A stretch of 21,307 nucleotides of DNA from Ruminococcaceae bacterium UBA1036 (GTDB taxonomy: Bacteria; Bacillota; Clostridia; Oscillospirales; Acutalibacteraceae): NCBI GenBank assembly GCA_002316805.1, contig DCEF01000013.1:1-21307 (forward strand). The letters run 5' to 3'. A model generated the notes under the pieces. It saw nothing but the letters and a program-made list of their open reading frames with translations. It had not been told where the DNA came from and made no database searches. A program made the position numbers and the translations under genes. Positions 13,821-21,307 of the stretch are shown in pieces. Every line of letters starts with the position of its first letter. Position 1 is the stretch's first letter.

Positions 13821-16090
13821 TATAATCCACCCCTGACTTCCGTTGCCGCCTGTACAAGATGCTCAAGGCTTGGCACGGTTTCTTTGGTGCCGCGCGTTTT
13901 CAGGCCGCAGTCAGGATTTACCCAAAGTTTTTCTTTAGGTATTTTCTGAAGCATTTTCCGAAGCTCACCGACGATTTCGCCTTTTGAAGGCACGCGCGGT
14001 GAGTGTATGTCGTATACACCGGGGCCGACTTCCGTCTTGAAACCGTTGCGGCTCAGAGCATCAAGAATTGTAAGATCAGAGCGTGAAGCTTCAAATGTTA
14101 TTACGTCAGCGTCCATGTTGTCTATATCTTTGATGATGTCGCCGAATTCACTGTAGCACATGTGCGTATGTATCTGAGTTTCAGGTTTTACGCCGCTGTG
14201 AACAAGGCGGAAAGCAGGGATGGCCCAGTCGAGGTAGTCCTTGTGCCAGTCGGCTTTGCGCAGAGGCAGTTTTTCACGCAGTGCTGCTTCGTCTATCTGG
14301 ATAATTTTAATGCCGGCAGCTTCAAGGTCAAGCACTTCGCCGCGTATGGCAAGGGCAATCTGAAAAGCGCATTCTTTCAGCGGGATGTCTTCGCGCGGGA
14401 AAGACCAGTTTAAAATTGTCACAGGGCCTGTAAGCATACCCTTAACATATTTTTTTGTCAGGCTTTGGGCATATGTGGAATATGCAACAGTAATTGGGCG
14501 TAGGCGTGAAATATCCCCCCAGATTATCGGGGGTTTTACACAGCGCGTGCCATATGATTGTACCCATCCTTTTTCGGTAAAAAGAAAGCCATCAAGATTG
14601 TCGCCGAAATATTCGACCATATCGTTTCGTTCAAACTCGCCATGGACAAGAACATCGAGGCCGAGCTTCTCCTGAAGGGCGATACATTCGGCAATTTTTT
14701 TCTTGTTGAAATAAATATAATCGCTTTTTGTGATTTTACCTTTGCGGTAGGCGGCGCGGTTTGCCCGCACATCTGCTGTTTGCGGAAAAGAGCCGATTGT
14801 TGTTGTTGGAAGCAGCGGAAGTTTGAACCGTGCTTTCTGAATTTTTTCACGCTCAGCGAAATATGGCAGGCGTACAAAGTCATTTTCTGAAAGGGCGGCG
14901 ATTTTTGCCTGGACATCTTTATTGGCACCATGGCGCACATTTTGAAAAAGTGTGCTGTTTGCAATGTACTCAGGTTCTTTTTCAGGCCCTTCACAGCATG
15001 AAAGTTTTTTAATTTCAGTAAGCTCCTGAAGCTTTTCCTCCGCAAAGGCAAAATGAATTTTGTAGGAATCGTCAAGCTTTGTTTCGCTTGCTACAGTAAA
15101 CGGCACATGAAGCAGGGAGCATGATGTACTTATAGCAATATGGGCTGCGTGCTTTTTTATCTCACGTATCTTTTCAAGAGTTTTTGCGTAGTTGTTGCGC
15201 CATATGTTTTTTCCGTTTACAAGTCCGGCAAAAAGTGTTTTGCCTTCCGGAAACCCATGGTGGCACAGCAATGCAAGGCTTTCTTTCCCTTCAGCAAAGT
15301 CAAGCCCGATGCCGTCAAAATCGAGTGCTCCAATTTCTTTGTAGCAGTCACGTGTATCGCCGAAATATGTTTGCAAAAGGACTTTCGTGTTGCCTTTATG
15401 CTTCAGAATTTCGGAATACATGTTTTCAAAGAAAGCAATGTCGCCTGATGCCATATCCTGCACTAAGGCGGGTTCGTCAAACTGCACCCATTCTGCACCG
15501 AGCGATGAGAGCTTTTTCAGCAGCTCAGCATAAGCGCCCACAATATCACCGGCGAAATCCTCTGCTTTTTTACGGCCGGTAAAGCGTGCCAGCTTTAAAA
15601 AAGTGAATGGACCGTCTACAACAGGCTTTGTGATGATGCCTGCCGCTTTTGCTTCTGAAAACTCGGAAAGCGCTTTTGTGGCATTAAGCTGGATTTCTGT
15701 GCTATCTTCCAGCTCAGGGACAAGATAATGATAATTTGTGTTGAACCATTTCTTCATTGCCAGCGCTTTTACATCGCCGTTTGATCCCTGGTAGCCGCGC
15801 GCCATTGCAAAATATTCTGAAATGCTGCCGAGGTTCAACTCTTTGTACCGCTGCGGCACAGCATTGAGCATGACGGCTGTGTCGAGCATTCCGTCATAAA
15901 AAGAAAAGTCATTGGATGGGATAATATCTATCCCTTTACTTTCCTGCAGCAGCCAGTGCTTTTTCCTGAGTTGTTTACCTGTTTCAAGCAACTCTTCGGC
16001 TGTATTTTCACCTCTAAAATATTTTTCAGATGCTAACTTAAGTTCCCGCTGTTCACCAATCCGCGGAAATCCTATAACCGACGTTTTCAT
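13820..16090 (-). CDS. metE: Cobalamin-independent methionine synthase
   Basis: A 756-residue, two-barrel zinc enzyme that transfers the methyl group of 5-methyl-THF (polyglutamate) to homocysteine. The N-terminus KTSVIGFPRIGEQRELK is typical. The zinc ligands can be assigned by pattern in the C-terminal barrel: His643 and Cys645 (THMCYSEF), Glu667 (FEASRSD) and Cys728 (PDCGLKTR). I start the gene at ATG 16090, preceded by AGGAGA; an upstream in-frame ATG at 16153 would add 21 residues that are not family-like and lie in the probable promoter. It is first in an operon with metF. Upstream there is no recognisable SAM riboswitch or T-box, but there is a tandem repeat that may be an operator. 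Confidence 0.95.
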   Translation of the reverse strand: MKTSVIGFPRIGEQRELKLASEKYFRGENTAEELLETGKQLRKKHWLLQESKGIDIIPSNDFSFYDGMLDTAVMLNAVPQRYKELNLGSISEYFAMARGYQGSNGDVKALAMKKWFNTNYHYLVPELEDSTEIQLNATKALSEFSEAKAAGIITKPVVDGPFTFLKLARFTGRKKAEDFAGDIVGAYAELLKKLSSLGAEWVQFDEPALVQDMASGDIAFFENMYSEILKHKGNTKVLLQTYFGDTRDCYKEIGALDFDGIGLDFAEGKESLALLCHHGFPEGKTLFAGLVNGKNIWRNNYAKTLEKIREIKKHAAHIAISTSCSLLHVPFTVASETKLDDSYKIHFAFAEEKLQELTEIKKLSCCEGPEKEPEYIANSTLFQNVRHGANKDVQAKIAALSENDFVRLPYFAEREKIQKARFKLPLLPTTTIGSFPQTADVRANRAAYRKGKITKSDYIYFNKKKIAECIALQEKLGLDVLVHGEFERNDMVEYFGDNLDGFLFTEKGWVQSYGTRCVKPPIIWGDISRLRPITVAYSTYAQSLTKKYVKGMLTGPVTILNWSFPREDIPLKECAFQIALAIRGEVLDLEAAGIKIIQIDEAALREKLPLRKADWHKDYLDWAIPAFRLVHSGVKPETQIHTHMCYSEFGDIIKDIDNMDADVITFEASRSDLTILDALSRNGFKTEVGPGVYDIHSPRVPSKGEIVGELRKMLQKIPKEKLWVNPDCGLKTRGTKETVPSLEHLVQAATEVRGGL

Positions 16091-16157
16091 TGCAATCTCT
16101 CCTAAGCACGTTTCATGTTTAATTTGCAGTATGATTGTTTTAAAGCATAACATAGAA

Positions 16158-16200
16158 AGCCTGATATAGCCAGAACAGATTTTTTATAGTCAGATATAGG
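16158..16200 (-). promoter_or_regulatory. Tandem 13-bp repeat upstream of metE, possible operator
   Basis: On the plus strand AGCCTGATATAGC (16158-16170) and AGTCAGATATAGG (16188-16200) match at 10 of 13 positions with starts exactly 30 bp apart, close to three helical turns. They lie about 70-110 bp before the metE start. A weak -10-like TATGTT/TATGCT follows them on the minus strand. This spacing suits cooperative binding of a regulator; the regulator is unknown. Confidence 0.35.
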
Positions 16201-16240
16201 AATATTATATATACGCTGTATTACTGCCGAATGATAATGT

Positions 16241-16744
16241 TCATGGACGTGTAGCAACGGTAATCTGGCCACATGCTATTTTTGCACCGGCGTTGCCTGA
16301 TGGCTGCGTTGTGAAGTCGTCAGGCATCTTGTGGATGATCATAGTCCTGCCAATTATTTCTTCAACTGAAAACCTGTCTGTGAAAAAAATCTGAAAGGCA
16401 TAGCCGCGGCATCCAAACAGCGGGGGAAGGTCGCCGGCATGTGCTGGGTGCGGGCAGCTATTTGGGTTGTAGTGGGGGCCTGAATCGGCGAAGGGGTCAT
16501 TTTCATTGCCTGTGCAGGAACTTCCTGCGTGTATATGGAATGCGAAAATGTCTGCTGGGCAGTTGCCTTCGCTGTGAGGCAGCCCCTGCACCTGAACTGC
16601 GACAAGCACACCGCCCTGTGCCTTATAGAAAAATGCCATGCCATTTATTGCCTCATACCCTGGGCCGCCTTTAAGCGAAACCTGAGCATTCGGTGTGCGC
16701 TCCAAGAGATCACATAAACCATCGTAGTGCGGTTTAAGAAACAT
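16241..16744 (-). CDS. Cu/Zn superoxide dismutase family protein, no signal peptide
   Basis: A 167-residue protein of the Cu/Zn-SOD fold. Metal-site residues can be matched by spacing: His70 and His72 (FHIHAG, copper), His91 (GPHYNP, bridging), His99, His102 and Asp105 (CPHPAHAGDLPP, zinc), and His138 (MIIHKMPDDF, copper). Cys77 and Cys158 (KIACG) sit where the conserved disulfide is formed. The zinc loop is shortened: His99 and His102 are only 3 apart, against about 9 in classical enzymes. There is no signal peptide or lipobox, so it is predicted to be cytoplasmic, unlike most bacterial Cu/Zn SODs. I start at 16744 because AGGAGG lies just upstream of this ATG and inside the codons that would follow the ATG at 16762. 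It probably removes superoxide; activity in such clostridial proteins is not certain. Confidence 0.85.
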   Translation of the reverse strand: MFLKPHYDGLCDLLERTPNAQVSLKGGPGYEAINGMAFFYKAQGGVLVAVQVQGLPHSEGNCPADIFAFHIHAGSSCTGNENDPFADSGPHYNPNSCPHPAHAGDLPPLFGCRGYAFQIFFTDRFSVEEIIGRTMIIHKMPDDFTTQPSGNAGAKIACGQITVATRP

Positions 16745-16830
16745 AAAACTCGCCTCCTGCATCCATATTATGCTGGATAAAAATTCTGTAAGCCTTAAAC
16801 AGGCGAAGTTTTGTCTATGGAGTTTTGCCT

Positions 16831-17847
16831 ATGGACTTGAACGCTATGCGTTTTAAGGATAAAATAAGAATAGCAGATGCAGGCAGGAGTGCCTGCGCTG
16901 TTCTATATAAAAATCACAATACTTCAGAATGGATGGATAAAAACATGGAAGAATTACTCGGCCAAGGCAAAAACTGGTACAAAGGGAACCTGCATATGCA
17001 CACAACTCATTCGGATGGTTCAGTTTCACCGCAGGAAGCGTTAAAAATCTATAAAAAAGCAGGCTATGATTTTGTCGCGATGACTGACCATTGGATGCAG
17101 AGCCAGTGTGGTATGTGGAATGGAATGCTGATTCTCAGTGGTTGTGAATGGGATGCCGGTGATATGGTCCATACTCCGGTTTACCATATTATTGGTGTTG
17201 GCATGGAAAGAAAAGTAAAACTTACCCGTTCGGTTTCACTTACTCCGCAGGATATTATAGATGAAATCGATGGGGCAGGCGGCCTTGCAATATTAGCGCA
17301 TCCTGCATGGTCGCTCACTGATCCAAGGGAGGCTATGAAGCTTACGGGGCTTGCCGGCGCAGAAGTTTACAACACAATGTCAGGCCTTCCGTGGAACGGC
17401 AGCCGTGCAGATGCCAGCCTTTACTTTGACCTGTGGGCTTCATGGGGCAAAATGGTAAGGTGCATAGCGTCTGATGACAGCCATGGCTACAGCGGGGAAC
17501 AGACGAAATCATATATTATGGTGAATGCTGATGACTGCACCGCGTCGGGGCTGCACCGCTCGCTGTGTGATGGGCATTTTTACGCTTCACAGGGGCCTCG
17601 CTTTGAATCAGTGAGCACAGACGGAAAAACAGTTGAAGTCGACTGTTCGAGCGTGAAGTATATTGTTTTTTACAGCAATACTGTATGGTGCAAAGACCGC
17701 ATTGCCGATGGAAGCGAAGGACATGCTTCATATACGGTAAAAGATACAGATAAGTTTGTACGTATAGAAATTATTGACGGGCAGGGAAGAAAAGCCTGGT
17801 ATTCGCCGTTTGCCGTGAATAATGAGTGCAAAAGCGATAAAGATTAA
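16831..17847 (+). CDS. PHP-domain metallohydrolase (CehA/McbA-like)
   Basis: The 338-residue product has a PHP (polymerase and histidinol phosphatase) domain from about residue 50. The metal-binding set is visible: His55 and His57 (NLHMHTTHSDG), Asp62, His87 (MTDHW), Glu106 (GCEWD), His157 (ILAHPAW), and Asp215 and His218 (ASDDSHGY). Such proteins hydrolyse phosphoesters or related bonds with two or three metal ions; the substrate is unknown. The first 50 residues are not part of the PHP core and the C-terminal 100 form a beta-rich appendage. The ATG at 16831 has GGAG 8 nt upstream; a TTG two codons earlier is too close to it. A phosphatase gene follows after 25 bp, so the two probably form an operon. 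Confidence 0.85.
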   Translation: MDLNAMRFKDKIRIADAGRSACAVLYKNHNTSEWMDKNMEELLGQGKNWYKGNLHMHTTHSDGSVSPQEALKIYKKAGYDFVAMTDHWMQSQCGMWNGMLILSGCEWDAGDMVHTPVYHIIGVGMERKVKLTRSVSLTPQDIIDEIDGAGGLAILAHPAWSLTDPREAMKLTGLAGAEVYNTMSGLPWNGSRADASLYFDLWASWGKMVRCIASDDSHGYSGEQTKSYIMVNADDCTASGLHRSLCDGHFYASQGPRFESVSTDGKTVEVDCSSVKYIVFYSNTVWCKDRIADGSEGHASYTVKDTDKFVRIEIIDGQGRKAWYSPFAVNNECKSDKD

Positions 17848-17872
17848 AAAAAATATGCAGCAGGGATGAAAT

Positions 17873-18577
17873 ATGAAACTGATTTTTATTCGTCATGGTG
17901 AACCGGATTACGAGCATGATACTCTTACGCCGAAAGGGTGGCGTGAGGCTGAGCTGCTTTCAAACAGGATCTCTAAACTCAATGTGCGCGATTTTTACTG
18001 CTCACCGCTTGGGCGCGCTAAAGATACGGCAAGCCTTACGCTCAAAAAGATGGGGCGAACGGCCACTGTGCTTGACTGGCTTCAGGAAGTGCCAAAATCA
18101 GTAACTGATCCGGAAACAGGCAAAAAACACGTGCCGTGGGATTTTATGCCTGATTTCTGGACGGTTCAGTGTGACCTGTATGACAAAGACAAATGGTTCA
18201 AGAACCGCATAATGGCTGAAGGCAATGTAGGTGAGACTTACAGAAAAGTTTCAGAAGAGCTTGACACCCTGCTGAGGAGTTATGGCTATTCAAGAAGCGG
18301 TATGCTTTATAGGACGGAGGCCGGTAACTGCGACACCATAGTTTTTTTCTGCCACTTAGGTGTCACATGCCTGATGCTTTCTCATTTAATAGGCATAGCG
18401 GCACCGGTTTTATGGCAGGGCTTTTTCCTTGCGCCAACGTCTGTTACAACTGTTGAAACTGAAGAGCGAAAAAAGGGAGAGGCATTTTTTCGCTGTAAGT
18501 CGTTCGGCGATGTTTCCCACCTCTACGTTGCCGGCGAGCCAGCTTCAAACTCTGGCTTTTTTAATGAAATGTATTAA
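17873..18577 (+). CDS. Histidine phosphatase family protein (phosphoglycerate-mutase-like)
   Basis: A 234-residue member of the branch-1 histidine phosphatase superfamily. Catalytic residues are Arg7 and His8 (IRHGE, phospho-histidine), Arg48 (SPLGRAK), Glu72 (QEV, likely proton donor) and His161 (FFCHLG). A large insertion of about 50 residues after Glu72 (with PWDFMPDFW) distinguishes it from cofactor-dependent phosphoglycerate mutase and from small alpha-ribazole phosphatases, so it is best called a phosphatase of unknown substrate. It lies 25 bp after the PHP gene and is probably co-transcribed; two phosphoesterases in one operon suggest a shared substrate pathway, which is inference. Confidence 0.85.
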   Translation: MKLIFIRHGEPDYEHDTLTPKGWREAELLSNRISKLNVRDFYCSPLGRAKDTASLTLKKMGRTATVLDWLQEVPKSVTDPETGKKHVPWDFMPDFWTVQCDLYDKDKWFKNRIMAEGNVGETYRKVSEELDTLLRSYGYSRSGMLYRTEAGNCDTIVFFCHLGVTCLMLSHLIGIAAPVLWQGFFLAPTSVTTVETEERKKGEAFFRCKSFGDVSHLYVAGEPASNSGFFNEMY

Positions 18578-18877
18578 CTAAATTTTCTGCGGCCTGCACT
18601 GGATTTGTTTTATTTACAAAATAAAAAATTTAATATTGATAAAGTATTTGTATTCGTAACGATATTCCGCTTTGGAATTGTATGAATCAACACTATGGCC
18701 ATAATTTGACATTCGACAAAAATTATTATATTATATGAATATTATGATAAAGATAAAACCCTGATTTCAAAAGTGCCACATTTATGCTGCTATTTAGTGC
18801 TCATTCTGCATTTAAAAACAAAATAAGATGGCACAGCAGGCACTTCTTGTCTGCTGCGCATGGGGGCAGATATCGTT
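18578..18877. other. Intergenic region before the GntR regulator
   Basis: This 300-bp gap has an AT-only hairpin, TTTTATTT/AAATAAAA (18608-18615 with 18619-18626), and ATTCC/GGAAT (18664-18668 with 18674-18678). A promoter for the regulator and its leader of about 137 nt follow. I see no small gene. Confidence 0.5.
18706..18734 (+). promoter_or_regulatory. Promoter of the GntR regulator gene
   Basis: TTGACA (18706-18711, full consensus) and TATTAT (18729-18734) are 17 nt apart. Confidence 0.75.
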
Positions 18878-19576
18878 ATGATAAAATCTTCTGTACATAA
18901 CCTGCCGGAAAAGTTGTCTGCTGATATTTTAAAAATGATTATTGACGCTGACCTTAGACCCGGCGATAAACTGCCTAATGAAATGGTATTTTCTAAAAAA
19001 TTCAATGCTGGACGCAGTTCTGTGAGAGAAGCAATGAAACTACTTATGTCTAAAAATATAGTCAATATCAGGCAGGGTTCCGGTACTTACGTTGCTGAGC
19101 ATCCGGGAATAAGCGAGGACCCTCTTGGGCTGGTCTTTTTAGAGAACAACCCAAGAATGATCTATGATTTATTGGAAATAAGGATTTTAGTGGAGCCTTC
19201 CATTGCAGCTATGGCTGCGAAGAACGCATCTGCGCATGATATTAAGCGAATAGCAGATATTTGCAGGAAAACAGAAAACCTTATTATGCTTGGGCAGGAC
19301 TTTGCCGAGGCCGATACTGATTTTCACAAAGCTGTAGCGGCTGCAAGCAAAAACCTGATTGCACCAAGGTTGGTTCCGATGGTAGGCCGCACCATAAAGG
19401 CTGTGGAGCCGCTGATGGACCAGAGATGTTCGCAGAATGCTGTAAGATGCCACCGTGCTGTAGCCGATGCTATTGCGTGCCATGACATGGCCAAAGCAAA
19501 AGACTGTATGTATCTCCATATTGTCTGCAACCGCAGGCTGCTGTCGGAAAAGCAGGAAGGTCAAATTAATGCCTGA
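18878..19576 (+). CDS. GntR-family transcriptional regulator, FadR subfamily (FCD domain)
   Basis: A 232-residue DNA-binding protein. The N-terminal winged helix (about residues 9-75) has the family pattern RPGDKLPNE, GRSSVREAMKLL and IVNIRQGSGTYV. The C-terminal all-helical FCD effector domain carries a metal site by pattern: Asp146, His150 (DFH), His192 (RCHRAV) and His214 (YLHI), with spacings close to the known metal-binding FCD proteins. Ligands of this class are often small carboxylates. The ATG at 18878 is preceded by GGGGG at a distance of 11 nt; the ATG at 18860 has no ribosome site and would add six residues. It has its own promoter and no obvious metabolic partner beside it, so its target genes are unknown. 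Confidence 0.88.
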   Translation: MIKSSVHNLPEKLSADILKMIIDADLRPGDKLPNEMVFSKKFNAGRSSVREAMKLLMSKNIVNIRQGSGTYVAEHPGISEDPLGLVFLENNPRMIYDLLEIRILVEPSIAAMAAKNASAHDIKRIADICRKTENLIMLGQDFAEADTDFHKAVAAASKNLIAPRLVPMVGRTIKAVEPLMDQRCSQNAVRCHRAVADAIACHDMAKAKDCMYLHIVCNRRLLSEKQEGQINA

Positions 19577-19745
19577 CTTGTGCGGACATTTTCGCCTCAT
19601 TTTTTGTAGCACACAATTTATAATGGGTAATGGCCATATGAAATAATATAGCTGGTACCGCATTCCAGCAATTTACTTACAATGTTGGTAATATTTGAAA
19701 TAAGCGAGGCGAATCATCACGAAACAGGGAAGCCGTATAATTTCG

Positions 19746-21128
19746 GTGTGCCTGTTGGCTGTAACTGTTTTTTTGCTTTTTAATGGGTGCAGCGCGGCAG
19801 GAATACAGCAAATTCAAAATACTTTTGACCGGTTCAATGAAAGCTTTTTTCAAGCCGATAATGATGGAAAAGATAACTCAAATGCCATTTCACCCAATTC
19901 GGGTGCATCTTCTGCTACAGAAGAAAAGAAAGGCAAAGTACAAAATTTCAAATGTATATCTGATAAGTTCTTTAGCGGAAGTCCTGTAGTCAAAAAAACA
20001 GTTTCAGAGCCAATGACTTCAGTACCGCAGTATAACGCGGCCAGCCATAAAGAAAATTATCAAAACCTGCCTACGCGTGCTGAAAAAGATCTGTACGACG
20101 AAATCAATAAAAATATATGCCGTGTGTCGAATCATAAGAGTGCTGACGGCTATTACCCTGTAACTCGGATTACCATTCCGGAAAAAATTTCCGAGGCAGA
20201 GTCTCATGTCGCCATTTCTGCCTATACATGTGATAACCCGCAGGTCTTTTGGATAGTCGGCAGCTATGGATATATGAGCAGCGGTAACAAAACAGCCATC
20301 CAGCTTTATTCGGCATTTTCTCCAAGTGAATGCAACGCTAAAACAAAACGGCTGAATTCAGCAGCCAAATCACTTTTTCAGTCTGTCCCTTTAGGATTGA
20401 ACGACTTTGACCGGGAAGAATATCTTTTTGATTATCTTATAAAGCACTGCACTTACGATGAAACGGCTGGCAACAATTCATGGCTGTCATATACTGCATA
20501 CGGAGCCATTGTCGATGGAAAGGCTGTTTGTGAAGGGTATTCCAGGGCAATGCAGTTGCTCGCGGGATATGCTGGCATTCCATGTACTCTTGTCAGTGGC
20601 AGTTACAACGGCGAAGGCCATATGTGGAATCTTATTAAGATCGGCGGATACTGGTACCATCTCGACGTTACGTGGTGCGATACGTCCATTCCAATTTATA
20701 ATTATTACAATGTGTCAGACAAGATAATTCAGCAGACACATTCTGTTTATAAAGCTGTTTCTGCTTTGCCTGCAAGTGCTGTAGAATCCGGCCAATTCAA
20801 TATTTTTTATCCTAAATGCAGCTCGGTTAAAGATAACTATTTTAGACGTAAAGGCATTGAAGTCACTTCTGTTAAGTATTCCGTAGATTCGGCCCAGGAA
20901 AAGGTTTTGGCAGCAAAAATGAAGGCTGGAAAATCTAGCATTGCGTTTTCAATTTACGGCGATTATGACAAAACTGTCAGTTGCATGACAAAACAAAAAC
21001 CATATTTGCTTGATTTATGGCTTGCGTCGGCGGAGAAGGCTTCAAACCGTAAAATTGACCTCAGCAATGTTTCATTCGTGACCGATAAACATGACAGGGG
21101 CCTTACAATATTCATACGGTACCGCTGA
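19746..21128 (+). CDS. Transglutaminase-like lipoprotein
   Basis: A 460-residue protein as numbered from GTG 19746. A hydrophobic segment runs to a lipobox, FNGC (Cys15), so it is probably anchored outside the membrane as a lipoprotein. A Ser/Asn-rich linker (about 35-60) follows. The transglutaminase-like core has the Cys-His-Asp triad: Cys262 (AVCEGYSRA), His292 (GHMWN) and Asp307 (HLDVTW). Such extracellular proteins act as cysteine proteases or cross-linking enzymes; the substrate is unknown. The basic N-terminal part of the signal peptide (TKQGSRIIS) lies upstream of this GTG in the same frame, but no ATG, GTG or TTG occurs between it and the stop at 19701-19703. The true start may be a non-standard codon near 19713-19719. 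A -10-like TATAAT is at 19619-19624 and a GCTGG/CCAGC hairpin at 19651-19669. Confidence 0.85.
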   Translation: MCLLAVTVFLLFNGCSAAGIQQIQNTFDRFNESFFQADNDGKDNSNAISPNSGASSATEEKKGKVQNFKCISDKFFSGSPVVKKTVSEPMTSVPQYNAASHKENYQNLPTRAEKDLYDEINKNICRVSNHKSADGYYPVTRITIPEKISEAESHVAISAYTCDNPQVFWIVGSYGYMSSGNKTAIQLYSAFSPSECNAKTKRLNSAAKSLFQSVPLGLNDFDREEYLFDYLIKHCTYDETAGNNSWLSYTAYGAIVDGKAVCEGYSRAMQLLAGYAGIPCTLVSGSYNGEGHMWNLIKIGGYWYHLDVTWCDTSIPIYNYYNVSDKIIQQTHSVYKAVSALPASAVESGQFNIFYPKCSSVKDNYFRRKGIEVTSVKYSVDSAQEKVLAAKMKAGKSSIAFSIYGDYDKTVSCMTKQKPYLLDLWLASAEKASNRKIDLSNVSFVTDKHDRGLTIFIRYR

Positions 21129-21166
21129 TGAATTGGCGATAGTTCTAATAAAAATATGAACAAGGC

Positions 21167-21222
21167 AGATGTGCCACGCTTGCGGATTTTCACTTTGAGA
21201 TGTGCCTATTTGCAGATTTTTT
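21167..21222 (+). repeat. Imperfect tandem repeat of about 24 bp
   Basis: AGATGTGCC then TTGCGGATTTT (21167-21190) recurs as AGATGTGCC then TTGCAGATTTTTT (21198-21222), offset 31 bp, differing in the short segment between the two blocks. It follows the transglutaminase gene; the T runs may give weak termination. Function unknown. Confidence 0.6.
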
Positions 21223-21307
21223 GTCGAAATTCAAGAAAAAACAGAAAAAAGGGGTGACAAAGAGACGAGTGTTTGGTAATATAAAGAAGCGCCTTGCGAA
21301 AGGGTGC
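21200..21307 (+). CDS. Possible start of a gene cut by the window edge
   Basis: An open frame from ATG 21200, or from the in-frame GTG at 21254, runs off the end. It is very basic (KFKKKQKKG, TKRRVFGNIKKRLAKG). A ribosome site is not clear for any start; AAGGGG at 21249-21254 would suit the in-frame GTG at 21269. It could be the cytoplasmic N-terminus of a membrane protein. Weak call. Confidence 0.25.
   Translation, partial: MCLFADFLSKFKKKQKKGVTKRRVFGNIKKRLAKGC

Noticed and set aside
16091..16153. Longer metE start adding 21 residues.
   Set aside because: The extra residues are not MetE-like, lie in the promoter region, and AGGAGA precedes the ATG at 16090.
16745..16830. Palindromic elements (ATCCA/TGGAT, GCCT/AGGC) between the SOD and PHP genes as a shared operator.
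   Set aside because: Stems of only 4-5 bp in an 86-bp divergent gap, with no clear promoter elements; too weak to call.

Overview
The window looks like a piece of a low-to-moderate GC Clostridia chromosome, probably Oscillospiraceae/Ruminococcaceae-like. This is inferred from gene content: a fused SecDF, a CBS/DRTGG-type family II pyrophosphatase, a soluble [FeFe]-hydrogenase-like protein, a bacteriohemerythrin, strong Shine-Dalgarno sites and several TTG/GTG starts. No rRNA or marker is present that would fix the species.

Positions 1-2530 form an AT-richer accessory stretch. It holds a VOC-fold gene, a decayed subtilisin-like protease (N-terminal truncation, one frameshift, one in-frame stop), a 19-bp direct repeat either side of the VOC gene, and hairpin terminators. 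It ends at tRNA-Ser(GGA) on the minus strand. From there the sequence reads as ordinary chromosome: asnS (TTG start), a bacteriohemerythrin, a MocR/AspT-type aminotransferase and secDF, all on the plus strand with recognisable promoters and terminators.

Between secDF and the convergent pyrophosphatase gene lies about 590 bp without a credible ORF. Its minus strand carries a promoter-like sequence, many nested helices and a strong intrinsic terminator, so it probably encodes a structured RNA of about 320 nt that I cannot assign to a family. Two of its possible long-range pairings compete for the same segment. This is the most interesting object in the window.

The pyrophosphatase and the hydrogenase-like gene are divergent, each with a good sigma-A-type promoter in a 311-bp interval. 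Then comes metE-metF on the minus strand, translationally coupled by a TAATG overlap, with a tandem 13-bp repeat 30 bp apart upstream. A Cu/Zn-SOD-like gene without signal peptide follows, divergent from a PHP metallohydrolase and a histidine-phosphatase gene that probably form an operon. Last are an FCD-type GntR regulator with its own promoter, and a transglutaminase-like lipoprotein whose signal peptide extends upstream of any standard start codon. A possible partial CDS runs off the right end.

Functionally the region is mostly housekeeping: translation (asnS, tRNA-Ser), secretion (secDF), amino-acid and one-carbon metabolism (aminotransferase, metE, metF), pyrophosphate removal, and redox or oxygen handling (hydrogenase-like protein, hemerythrin, SOD).
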